Source: Xylocopa sonorina | Taxonomy: Eukaryota > Arthropoda > Insecta > Hymenoptera > Apidae | DNA length: 64,000 nucleotides | Direction of reading: 5' to 3' | NCBI RefSeq assembly: GCF_050948175.1 | Contig: NW_027490163.1 | Span: forward strand, 992,001-1,056,000 | Shown here: one piece after another, positions 27,074 to 40,488 of the stretch | Layout of the letters: the number at the start of each line of letters is the position of its first letter | How positions within the stretch are numbered: the first letter of the stretch is position 1 | Position numbers and translations under genes: made by a program | Notes under the pieces: generated by a model | What the model saw: only the letters and a program-made list of their open reading frames with translations | The model's database searches: none | Told to the model about the DNA's origin: nothing

Positions 27074-27595
27074 TACATGACACTTCGCAATGAACATTGT
27101 ATCTTATCATGAAGCATAGAAATGAGATGCGATGTAGCGTTTTGAGAAGCACTACAACTCTATTGCTACGAAGCGTAGGCATCTGCAAACTCTATTTCCT
27201 AGCAAGCAATAGTCGCATTTACATTTTTTTGAAGTGAGTACGATGTATACATGACAGTTCGCAATTAATATTATATCCTATCATGAAGCATAGAAATGAG
27301 ATGCGATGTAGCGTTTTGAGAAGCACTACAACTCTATTGCTACGATGCGTAGGCATCTGCAAACGCTATTTCCTAGCAAGGAGTAGTCGCATTTACATTC
27401 TTTTGAAGTGAATACGAGGAATACATGACAGTTCGCAATTAATATTATATCTTATCATGAAGCATAGAAATGAGATGCGATGTAGCGTTTTGAGAAGCAC
27501 TACAACTCTATTGCTACGATGCGTAGGCATCAGCAAAAGCTATTTCCTAGCAAGGAGTAGTCGCATTTACATTCTTTTGAAGTGAATACGAGGTA
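27074..27595. repeat. Three-monomer subrepeat (GATGTAGCG type) in C unit 1
   Basis: Three consecutive monomers share GAAGCATAGAAATGAG, GATGTAGCGTTTTGAGAAGC and CACTACAAC and are far more alike than adjacent monomers elsewhere. The palindromic core is broken here (GATGTAG in place of GATATCG). The same trio recurs at 32275-32796, 34693-35214 and 39373-39894. Confidence 0.8.
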
Positions 27596-27927
27596 TACAA
27601 AATACTTCGCAATGAATATTATATCACATCATGAAATGAGATGCGATATCGCGTTCTAAGAAGCTTTAGAGCTCTATTGCTTCGATACGTAGACATTTAG
27701 AAACGCTAGTTCCTAGCAAGGAAGTGCGGCATTTACATTACTTCGAAGTGTAGTCGCGGTATACAAAATACTTCGCAATGAATATTATATCACATCATGA
27801 AATGAGATGCGATATCGCGTTCTAAGAAGCTTTAGAGCTCTATTGCTTCGATACGTAGATATTTAGAAACGCTAGTTCCTAGCAAGGAAGTGCGGCATTT
27901 ACATTCTTTTGAAAGGAATACGATGTA
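27596..27927. repeat. Two 166-bp monomers with an 8-bp deletion
   Basis: Both monomers have TGAAATGAG where others have TGAAACATAGAAATGAG. The missing 8 bp lie between two GAAA words, one of which is kept. Both also share the joint TATACAAAATACTTCG. Equivalent pairs are at 32797-33128, 35215-35546 and 39895-40226 (one member of the 32797 and 39895 pairs reads TGCAATGAG). Confidence 0.85.
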
Positions 27928-30900
27928 TACATGACGGTTCGCAATGAATATTATATCTTATAATAAAACGTAGAAATACGATGCGACATCCCGTTATAAG
28001 GAACATTATAACTCTATTGCTTCAATACGTAGACATCTGCAAACGCTATTTCCAAGCAAGGAAGTGTCGCATTTACATTCATTTGAAGTTTAAGCGAGGT
28101 ATACATGCTACTTCGCAATGAATATTGTATCTTATCATGAAACATAGAAATGAGATGCGTCATCTCGTTTTAAGAAGCACTAGAACTCTATTGTATCGAT
28201 ACGTAGACATCTGCAAACGCTTCTTCCAAGCAAGGAAGTGTCACATTTACATTCTTCTGAAGTGAATAGGAGTTATACATGACACTTCGCAATGAATATT
28301 ATACCTTATCATGAAACATAGAAGTGAGATGCGATATAGCGTTTTAAGCAGTATTAGAACTCTATTGCTACGAGACGTAGATATCTGGAGACGCTATTTC
28401 CTAGCAAGGAAGTGTCGCATTTACATTCCTCTGAAGTGAATACGAAGCATACATGACACTTCGCAATGAATATTATATCTTATCATGAATCATAGAAATG
28501 TGATGCTATATCGCGTTTAAAGATGTGTCAGAACTCTATTTGTACGATACAAAGACACCTGCAAACGCTATTTCCTAGCAAGGAAGTGTCGCTTTTACAT
28601 TCTTTTGAAGTGAATACGAGGTATACATGACATTTCGCAATAGATATTATGTCTTATCATGAAACATAGAAATATGATGCGACATCACGTTTTAAGAAGC
28701 ATTAGAAGTCTATTGCCTCGATACGCGGACATCTGCAAACGCTATTTCCTAGCAAGGAAGTGTCGCACTTACATTCTTTTGAAGTGAATACGAGGTATAC
28801 ATGACACTTCGCAATGAATATTATATCTTATCACGAAACATATAAATGGGATGCGATATCGCGATTTAAGTAGCATTAGAACTCTATTGCTACAATACCT
28901 AGACATCTGCAAACTCTATTTCCTAGCAAGCAATAGTCGCATTTACATTCTTTTGAAGTGAATACGAGGTATACATGACACTTCGCAATGAATATTATAT
29001 CTTATCATGAAACATAGAAGGGGGATGCGATATCGCGTTGTAAGAAGCATTAAACTCTATGGCCTCGATGCGGAGACATCTTCAAATGCTATTTCCTGGC
29101 ATGGAAGTGTCGCACTTACATTCTTTTGAAGTGAATACGAGGTATACATGACACTTCGCAATGAACATTATATCTTATCATGAAACATACAAGTGAGATG
29201 CGATATAGCGTTATAAGAAGCATTAGAACTCTATTGCCTCGACGCGTAGACATCTGCAGACGCTATTTCCTAGCATCGAAGTGTCACATTTACATTCATT
29301 TGTAGTGAATACGAGGAATAAGTGACACTTCGCAATGGATATTATATCTTATCATGAAACATAGAAATGAGATGCGATATCGCATTTTAAGAAGCATTAG
29401 AACTCTATTGCCTCGATACGTAGACATCTGCAAACGCTATTTCCTAGCAAGGCATAGTCGCATTTACATTCATTTGAAGTGAATACGAGGTATACATGAC
29501 AATTCGCAATGAATATTATACCTTATCATGAAACATAGAAGTGAGATGCGAAATCGCGTTTTAAGAAGCATTAGAACTCTATTACTTCGATACGTAGACA
29601 TCTGCAAAATCTATTTCCTAGCAAGGAAGTGTCGCATTTACATTCATTTGAAGTCAATACGAGGTAGACATGACACTTCGCAACGAATATAATATCTTGT
29701 CACGAAACATAGTAATGAGATGCGATATCTCATTTTAAGAACCATTAGAGCTCTATTGCTTCGATACATAGACATCTGCAATCGCTGTTTCCTAGCAAGA
29801 AAGTGTCGCATTTACATTCATTTGAAGTGTATGCGAGTTATACATGACACATCGCAATGAATAATATATCTTATCATGAAACATGAACTGAGATGCGATA
29901 TCCCTTTTTAAAAAGCATTAGAACTCTATTGCTTCCGAACGTAGACATCTGAAAACCCTATTTCCTAGCAAGCAAGTGTCGCATTTACATTCTTTTGAAG
30001 TGAATACGAGGTATACATGACATTTCGCAATGGATATTATGCCTTATCATGAAACATAGATATAAGATGCTACATCACGTTTTAAGAAGCATTAGAACTC
30101 TATTGCTACGATATGTAGACCTCTGCAAACGCTATTTCCTGGCAAGGAAGTGTCGCATTTACATTCGTTTGGAGTGAATAGGAGGTATGCATGACACTTC
30201 GCAATGGATATTATATCTTATCACGAAACATAGAAATGAAATGCGACATCTCGTTATAAGAAGCATTAGGACTCTATTGCCTCAATGCGGAGATATCTGC
30301 AAGGGCTATTTCCTAGCATGGAAATGTCGCATTTAGATTCCTTTGAAGTGAATTCGAGGTACACATGACACTTCGGAATGAATGTTATATCTTATCATGA
30401 ATCATAGAAGTGAGATGCGATATCGCGTTGTAAGAAGCATTAGAACCGTTTTGCCTCGACGCGTAGACATCTGCAGACGCTATTTGCTAGCATGGAAGTG
30501 TCGCATTTACATTCTTTTGAAGTGAATACGAGGTATACATGACACTTCGCAATGAATAAAATATCTTATCTTGAAGCATAGAAATGAGATGCAATATCGC
30601 GTATTGAGAAGCATTAGAACACTATTGCTTCGAAACGTAGACATCTGCAAGCGCTATTTCCTAGCAAGGAAGATTCGCATTTACATTCTTTTGAAGTGAA
30701 TACGAGGTATACATGACACTTCGCAATGAATATTATATCTTATCATGAAGCATATAAGTGAGATGCGATATCGAGATTTAAGTAGCATTAGAACTCTATT
30801 GCTACGATACGTAGATATCTGAATACGCCATTTCCTAGCAAGGATGTGATGCATTTACATTCGTTTGGAGAGAATACGAGGTATAAATGACACTTCGCAA

Positions 30901-33390
30901 TGAATATTATATCTTATCATGAAGCATAGAAGAGAGATGCGATATCGCGTTCTAAGAAGCATTAGAATTCTATGGCCTCGATGCGGAGACATCTGCAAAC
31001 GCTATTTCCTAGCATGGAAGTGTCGCACTTACATTCTTTTGAAGTGAATACGATGTATACGTGACACTTCGCAATGAATATTATATCTTATCACGAAACA
31101 TGTAAATGAGGTGTCATATCGCGATTTAAGTAGCATTAGAACGCTATTGCTACGATACGTAGACATCTGCAAACGCTATTTCCTAGCAAGCAATAGTCGC
31201 ACTTACATTCTTTTGAAGTGTATACGAGGTGTACATGACACTTCGCGATGAATATTATATCTTATCACGAAACATATAAATGAGATGCGATATCGAGATT
31301 TAAGTAGCATTAGAACTCTATTGCTACGATACTTAGGCATCTGCGAACGCTATGCCCTAGAAAGGAATAGTCGCATTTACATTCGTTTGGAGTGAATACG
31401 AGGTACACATGACACTTCGCAGTGAATATTATATCTTATCATGAAACATAGAAGAGAGATGCGATATTGCGTTCTAAGAAGCATAAAACTCTATGGCCTC
31501 GATGCGGAGACATCTGCAAACGCTATTTCCTAGCAAGCAATAGTCGCATTTACATTCTTTTGAAATGAACTCGAGGATTACATGACACTTCGGAATGAAT
31601 ATTATAACTTATCGCGAAACATAAAAATGTGATGCGATATCGCGATCTAAGAAGCATTAGAACTCTATTGCCTCGACGCATAGACATCTGCAGACGCTAT
31701 TTCCTAGCATGGAAGTGTCGCATTTTCATTCTTTTGTAGTGAATGCGAGGTATACATGACACTTCGCAATTAATATTATAACTTATCACGAAACATAGAA
31801 ATGAGATGCGATATAGCGATCTAAGGAGCATTAGAACTCTATTGCTACGATACTTAGGCATCTGCGAACGCTATGCCCTAGAAAGGAATAGTCGCATTTA
31901 CATTCTTTTGAGGTGAATACGAGGTATACATGACACTCAGCAATGAATATTATATCTTATCATGAAACATAGAAGTGAGATGCGATATCGCGTTTTAAGA
32001 AGCATTAGAACTCTATTGCTACGATTCGTAGACATCTGAATACGCTATTTCCTAGCAAGGAGTAGTCGCATTTACATTCTTTTGACGTGAATACGAGGTA
32101 TACATGACACTTCGCAATGAATATTATATCTTATCACGAAACATACAATTGAGATGCGATATCGCGATTTAAGTAGCATTAGAACTCTATTGTTACGATA
32201 CGTAGACATCTGAATACGCTATTTCCTAGCAAGGAAGTGTCGCATTTACATTCGTTTGGAGGGAATACGAGGTATACATGACACTTCGCAATTAATATTA
32301 TGTCTTATCATGAAGCATAGAAATGAGATGCGATGTAGCGTTTTGAGAAGCACTACAACTCTATTGCTACGAAGCGTGGGCATCTGCAAACTCTATTTCC
32401 TAGCAAGCAATAGTCGCATTTACATTTTTTTGAAGTGAGTACGATGTATACATGACAGTTCGCAATTAATATTATATCCTATCATGAAGCATAGAAATGA
32501 GATGCGATGTAGCGTTTTGAGAAGCACTACAACTCTATTGCTACGATGCGTAGGCATCTGCAAGCGCTATTTCCTAGCAAGGAGTAGTCGCATTTACATT
32601 CTTTTGAAGTGAATACGAGGTATACATGACAGTTCGCAATTAATATTATATCTTATCATGAAGCATAGAAATGAGATGCGATGTAGCGTTTTGAGAAGCA
32701 CTACAACTCTATTGCTACGATGCGTAGGCATCAGCAAACGCTATTTCCTAGCAAGGAGTAGTCGCATTTATATTCTTTTGAAGTGAATACGAGGTATACA
32801 AAATACTTCGCAATGAATATTATATCACATCATGAAATGAGATGCGATATCGCGTTCTAAGAAGCTTTAGAGCTCTATTGCTTCGATACGTAGACATTTA
32901 GAAACGCTAGTTCCTAGCAAGGAAGTGCGGCATTTACATTACTTCGAAGTGTAGTCGCGGTATACAAAATACTTCGCAATGAATATTATATCACATCATG
33001 CAATGAGATGCGATATCGCGTTCTAAGAAGCTTTAGAGCTCTATTGCTTCGATACGTGGATATTTAGAAACGCTAGTTCCTAGCAAGGAAGTGCGGCATT
33101 TACATTACTTCGAAGTGTAGTCGAGGTATACACAATACTTCGGAATGAATATTATGTCATAGCATGAAACATTGAAATGAGATGCGATATCACGTTTTGG
33201 AAGCATTACAAATCTATTGCTTCGATACTTGGACGTCTGGAAACCATATTTCCTAGCAAGGAAGTGTGGCATTAACATTCGTCTGATGTGTAGACGAGAT
33301 ATACATAACAATTCGCAATAAATATTATATCCTATCATGAATTATAGAACTGCGATGCGATATTGCGTTTTAAGGAGCATTACAACTCCG

Positions 33391-36300
33391 TTGCTTCGAT
33401 ACGCAGACATCTGGAAACGCATTTCGTAGCGAGGAGGTATGGCATTTACATTCATTTGAAGTGTAAGCGAGGTATACATGCTACAACGCAATGAATATTA
33501 TATCTTATCATGAAACATAGAAATGAGATGCGATATCGCGATCTAAGAAGTGTCACAACTCCAATTCTGCGATACGAAGACATCTGCAATCGCCATTTCC
33601 TAGCAAGGAAGTGTCGCATTTACATTCATTTGAAGTGAATAAGAGGTATAAGTGATACTTCGTAATGAATAATAGATCTTATCACGAAACATAGAAATAA
33701 GATGCGATATGGTGTTTTAGGAATCTTTAGAACTCTATTGCTTCGATACGTAGACATTTGCAAACGCTATTACCTAGCAAGGAAGTGTCGCATTTACATT
33801 CTTTTGAAAGGAATACGATGTATACATGACGCTTCGCAATGAATATTATATCTTATCATAAAACGTAGAAATACGATGCGACATCCCGTTATAAAGAACA
33901 TTATAACTCTATTGCTTCGATACGTAGACATCTGCAAACGCTATTTCCTAGCAAGGAATTGTCGCATTTACATTCATTTGAAGTTTAAGCGAGGTATACA
34001 TGCTACTTCGTAATGAATATTGTATCTTATCATGAAACATAGAAATGAGATGCGTCATCTCGTTTTAAGAAGCACTAGAACTCTATTGTTTCGATATGTA
34101 GACATCTGCAAACGCTTCTTCCAAGCAAGGAAGTGTCACATTTACATTCTTTTGAAGTGAATAGGAGTTATACATGACACTTCGCAATGAATATTATACC
34201 TTATCATGAAACATAGAAGTGAGATGCGATATAACGTTTTAAGCAGTATTAGAACTCTATTGCTACGAGACGTAGATATCTGGAGACGCTATTTCCTAGC
34301 AAGGAAGTGTCGCATTTACATTCCTCTGAAGTGAATACGAAGCATACATGACACTTCGCAATGAATATTATATCTTATCATGAAACATAGAAATGTGATG
34401 CTATATCGCGTTTAAAGAAGTGTCAGAACTCTATTTCTACGATACAAAGACACCTGCAAACGCTATTTCCTAGCAAGGAATTGTCGCTTTTACATTCTTT
34501 TGAAGTGAATACGAGGTATACATGACATTTCGCAATGGATATTATGTCTTATCATGAAACATAGAAATATGATGCGACATCACGTTTTAAGAAGCATTAG
34601 AAGTCTATTGCCTCGATACGCGGACATCTGCAAACGCTATTTCCTAGCAAGGAAGTGTCGCACTTACATTCTTTTGAAGTGAATACGAGGTATACATGAC
34701 ACTTCGCAATGAACATTGTATCTTATCATGAAGCATAGAAATGAGATGCGATGTAGCGTTTTGAGAAGCACTACAACTCTATTGCTACGAAGCGTAGGCA
34801 TCTGCAAACTCTATTTCCTAGCAAGCAATAGTCGCATTTACATTTTTTTGAAGTGAGTACGATGTATACATGACAGTTCGCAATTAATATTATATCCTAT
34901 CATGAAGCATAGAAATGAGATGCGATGTAGCGTTTTGAGAAGCACTACAACTCTATTGCTACGATGCGTAGGCATCTGCAAACGCTATTTCCTAGCAAGG
35001 AGTAGTCGCATTTACATTCTTTTGAAGTGAATACGAGGAATACATGACAGTTCGCAATTAATATTATATCTTATCATGAAGCATAGAAATGAGATGCGAT
35101 GTAGCGTTTTGAGAAGCACTACAACTCTATTGCTACGATGCGTAGGCATCAGCAAAAGCTATTTCCTAGCAAGGAGTAGTCGCATTTACATTCTTTTGAA
35201 GTGAATACGAGGTATACAAAATACTTCGCAATGAATATTATATCACATCATGAAATGAGATGCGATATCGCGTTCTAAGAAGCTTTAGAGCTCTATTGCT
35301 TCGATACGTAGACATTTAGAAACGCTAGTTCCTAGCAAGGAAGTGCGGCATTTACATTACTTCGAAGTGTAGTCGCGGTATACAAAATACTTCGCAATGA
35401 ATATTATATCACATCATGAAATGAGATGCGATATCGCGTTCTAAGAAGCTTTAGAGCTCTATTGCTTCGATACGTAGATATTTAGAAACGCTAGTTCCTA
35501 GCAAGGAAGTGCGGCATTTACATTCTTTTGAAAGGAATACGATGTATACATGACGGTTCGCAATGAATATTATATCTTATAATAAAACGTAGAAATACGA
35601 TGCGACATCCCGTTATAAGGAACATTATAACTCTATTGCTTCAATACGTAGACATCTGCAAACGCTATTTCCAAGCAAGGAAGTGTCGCATTTACATTCA
35701 TTTGAAGTTTAAGCGAGGTATACATGCTACTTCGCAATGAATATTGTATCTTATCATGAAACATAGAAATGAGATGCGTCATCTCGTTTTAAGAAGCACT
35801 AGAACTCTATTGTATCGATACGTAGACATCTGCAAACGCTTCTTCCAAGCAAGGAAGTGTCACATTTACATTCTTCTGAAGTGAATAGGAGTTATACATG
35901 ACACTTCGCAATGAATATTATACCTTATCATGAAACATAGAAGTGAGATGCGATATAGCGTTTTAAGCAGTATTAGAACTCTATTGCTACGAGACGTAGA
36001 TATCTGGAGACGCTATTTCCTAGCAAGGAAGTGTCGCATTTACATTCCTCTGAAGTGAATACGAAGCATACATGACACTTCGCAATGAATATTATATCTT
36101 ATCATGAATCATAGAAATGTGATGCTATATCGCGTTTAAAGAAGTGTCAGAACTCTATTTGTACGATACAAAGACACCTGCAAACGCTATTTCCTAGCAA
36201 GGAAGTGTCGCTTTTACATTCTTTTGAAGTGAATACGAGGTATACATGACATTTCGCAATAGATATTATGTCTTATCATGAAACATAGAAATATGATGCG

Positions 36301-39300
36301 ACATCACGTTTTAAGAAGCATTAGAAGTCTATTGCCTCGATACGCGGACATCTGCAAACGCTATTTCCTAGCAAGGAAGTGTCGCACTTACATTCTTTTG
36401 AAGTGAATACGAGGTATACATGACACTTCGCAATGAATATTATATCTTATCACGAAACATATAAATGGGATGCGATATCGCGATTTAAGTAGCATTAGAA
36501 CTCTATTGCTACAATACCTAGACATCTGCAAACTCTATTTCCTAGCAAGCAATAGTCGCATTTACATTCTTTTGAAGTGAATACGAGGTATACATGACAC
36601 TTCGCAATGAATATTATATCTTATCATGAAACATAGAAGGGGGATGCGATATCGCGTTGTAAGAAGCATTAAACTCTATGGCCTCGATGCGGAGACATCT
36701 TCAAATGCTATTTCCTGGCATGGAAGTGTCGCACTTACATTCTTTTGAAGTGAATACGAGGTATACATGACACTTCGCAATGAACATTATATCTTATCAT
36801 GAAACATACAAGTGAGATGCGATATAGCGTTATAAGAAGCATTAGAACTCTATTGCCTCGACGCGTAGACATCTGCAGACGCTACTTCCTAGCATCGAAG
36901 TGTCACATTTACATTCATTTGTAGTGAATACGAGGAATAAGTGACACTTCGCAATGGATATTATATCTTATCATGAAACATAGAAATGAGATGCGATATC
37001 GCATTTTAAGAAGCATTAGAACTCTATTGCCTCGATACGTAGACATCTGCAAACGCTATTTCCTAGCAAGGCATAGTCGCATTTACATTCATTTGAAGTG
37101 AATACGAGGTATACATGACAATTCGCAATGAATATTATACCTTATCATGAAACATAGAAGTGAGATGCGAAATCGCGTTTTAAGAAGCATTAGAACTCTA
37201 TTACTTCGATACGTAGACATCTGCAAAATCTATTTCCTAGCAAGGAAGTGTCGCATTTACATTCATTTGAAGTCAATACGAGGTAGACATGACACTTCGC
37301 AACGAATATAATATCTTGTCACGAAACATAGTAATGAGATGCGATATCTCATTTTAAGAACCATTAGAGCTCTATTGCTTCGATACATAGACATCTGCAA
37401 TCGCTGTTTCCTAGCAAGAAAGTGTCGCATTTACATTCATTTGAAGTGTATGCGAGTTATACATGACACATCGCAATGAATAATATATCTTATCATGAAA
37501 CATGAACTGAGATGCGATATCCCTTTTTAAAAAGCATTAGAACTCTATTGCTTCCGAACGTAGACATCTGAAAACCCTATTTCCTAGCAAGCAAGTGTCG
37601 CATTTACATTCTTTTGAAGTGAATACGAGGTATACATGACATTTCGCAATGGATATTATGCCTTATCATGAAACATAGATATAAGATGCTACATCACGTT
37701 TTAAGAAGCATTAGAACTCTATTGCTACGATATGTAGACCTCTGCAAACGCTATTTCCTGGCAAGGAAGTGTCGCATTTACATTCGTTTGGAGTGAATAG
37801 GAGGTATGCATGACACTTCGCAATGGATATTATATCTTATCACGAAACATAGAAATGAAATGCGACATCTCGTTATAAGAAGCATTAGGACTCTATTGCC
37901 TCAATGCGGAGATATCTGCAAGGGCTATTTCCTAGCATGGAAATGTCGCATTTAGATTCCTTTGAAGTGAATTCGAGGTACACATGACACTTCGGAATGA
38001 ATGTTATATCTTATCATGAATCATAGAAGTGAGATGCGATATCGCGTTGTAAGAAGCATTAGAACCGTTTTGCCTCGACGCGTAGACATCTGCAGACGCT
38101 ATTTGCTAGCATGGAAGTGTCGCATTTACATTCTTTTGAAGTGAATACGAGGTATACATGACACTTCGCAATGAATAAAATATCTTATCTTGAAGCATAG
38201 AAATGAGATGCAATATCGCGTATTGAGAAGCATTAGAACACTATTGCTTCGAAACGTAGACATCTGCAAGCGCTATTTCCTAGCAAGGAAGATTCGCATT
38301 TACATTCTTTTGAAGTGAATACGAGGTATACATGACACTTCGCAATGAATATTATATCTTATCATGAAGCATATAAGTGAGATGCGATATCGAGATTTAA
38401 GTAGCATTAGAACTCTATTGCTACGATACGTAGATATCTGAATACGCCATTTCCTAGCAAGGATGTGATGCATTTACATTCGTTTGGAGAGAATACGAGG
38501 TATAAATGACACTTCGCAATGAATATTATATCTTATCATGAAGCATAGAAGAGAGATGCGATATCGCGTTCTAAGAAGCATTAGAATTCTATGGCCTCGA
38601 TGCGGAGACATCTGCAAACGCTATTTCCTAGCATGGAAGTGTCGCACTTACATTCTTTTGAAGTGAATACGATGTATACGTGACACTTCGCAATGAATAT
38701 TATATCTTATCACGAAACATGTAAATGAGGTGTCATATCGCGATTTAAGTAGCATTAGAACGCTATTGCTACGATACGTAGACATCTGCAAACGCTATTT
38801 CCTAGCAAGCAATAGTCGCACTTACATTCTTTTGAAGTGTATACGAGGTGTACATGACACTTCGCGATGAATATTATATCTTATCACGAAACATATAAAT
38901 GAGATGCGATATCGCGATCTAAGGAGCATTAGAACTCTATTGCTACGATACTTAGGCATCTGCGAACGCTATGCCCTAGAAAGGAATAGTCGCATTTACA
39001 TTCTTTTGAGGTGAATACGAGGTATACATGACACTCAGCAATGAATATTATATCTTATCATGAAACATAGAAGTGAGATGCGATATCGCGTTTTAAGAAG
39101 CATTAGAACTCTATTGCTACGATTCGTAGACATCTGAATACGCTATTTCCTAGCAAGGAGTAGTCGCATTTACATTCTTTTGACGTGAATACGAGGTATA
39201 CATGACACTTCGCAATGAATATTATATCTTATCACGAAACATACAATTGAGATGCGATATCGCGATTTAAGTAGCATTAGAACTCTATTGTTACGATACG

Positions 39301-40488
39301 TAGACATCTGAATACGCTATTTCCTAGCAAGGAAGTGTCGCATTTACATTCGTTTGGAGGGAATACGAGGTATACATGACACTTCGCAATTAATATTATG
39401 TCTTATCATGAAGCATAGAAATGAGATGCGATGTAGCGTTTTGAGAAGCACTACAACTCTATTGCTACGAAGCGTGGGCATCTGCAAACTCTATTTCCTA
39501 GCAAGCAATAGTCGCATTTACATTTTTTTGAAGTGAGTACGATGTATACATGACAGTTCGCAATTAATATTATATCCTATCATGAAGCATAGAAATGAGA
39601 TGCGATGTAGCGTTTTGAGAAGCACTACAACTCTATTGCTACGATGCGTAGGCATCTGCAAGCGCTATTTCCTAGCAAGGAGTAGTCGCATTTACATTCT
39701 TTTGAAGTGAATACGAGGTATACATGACAGTTCGCAATTAATATTATATCTTATCATGAAGCATAGAAATGAGATGCGATGTAGCGTTTTGAGAAGCACT
39801 ACAACTCTATTGCTACGATGCGTAGGCATCAGCAAACGCTATTTCCTAGCAAGGAGTAGTCGCATTTACATTCTTTTGAAGTGAATACGAGGTATACAAA
39901 ATACTTCGCAATGAATATTATATCACATCATGAAATGAGATGCGATATCGCGTTCTAAGAAGCTTTAGAGCTCTATTGCTTCGATACGTAGACATTTAGA
40001 AACGCTAGTTCCTAGCAAGGAAGTGCGGCATTTACATTACTTCGAAGTGTAGTCGCGGTATACAAAATACTTCGCAATGAATATTATATCACATCATGCA
40101 ATGAGATGCGATATCGCGTTCTAAGAAGCTTTAGAGCTCTATTGCTTCGATACGTGGATATTTAGAAACGCTAGTTCCTAGCAAGGAAGTGCGGCATTTA
40201 CATTACTTCGAAGTGTAGTCGAGGTATACACAATACTTCGGAATGAATATTATGTCATAGCATGAAACATTGAAATGAGATGCGATATCACGTTTTGGAA
40301 GCATTACAAATCTATTGCTTCGATACTTGGACGTCTGGAAACCATATTTCCTAGCAAGGAAGTGTGGCATTAACATTCGTCTGATGTGTAGACGAGATAT
40401 ACATAACAATTCGCAATAAATATTATATCCTATCATGAATTATAGAACTGCGATGCGATATTGCGTTTTAAGGAGCATTACAACTCCG
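33391..40488. repeat. Domain C unit 2: 41-monomer HOR, 7098 bp
   Basis: The unit is collinear with unit 1 at offset 7619 to about 38910, then at offset 7098 to its end. The 521-bp difference is the loss of three monomers (173 + 174 + 174) equivalent to about 31291-31811. The unit is otherwise nearly identical to unit 1; a sample difference is TTGGATACG near 26298 against TTCGATACG in this copy. Confidence 0.85.

Larger units (their letters stand above)
25772..33390. repeat. Domain C unit 1: 44-monomer HOR, 7619 bp
   Basis: This is the longest repeat unit in the window. Its left boundary words (TTGCTTCGATACGCAGAC, then CATTTCGTAGCGAGGAGGTA) recur at 33391 and 40489. Length is 44 monomers minus 37 bp, explained mainly by four 166-bp monomers plus single-base losses. 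C-specific types include GATGTAGCG with CACTACAAC, ATGCGACATCACG, ATGCGTCATCTCG and CATTCATTTGAAG. Inside the unit, sequence around 26160-27060 recurs at 27890-28780 (offset 1724), and the block at 27074-27927 recurs at 32275-33128 (offset 5201). Confidence 0.85.

Noticed and set aside
32256..40436. Pairs of identical open frames at 32256-32438 / 39354-39536 and 33105-33338 / 40203-40436
   Set aside because: The identity comes from the 7098-bp higher-order repeat, not from protein constraint; both lie inside satellite DNA.
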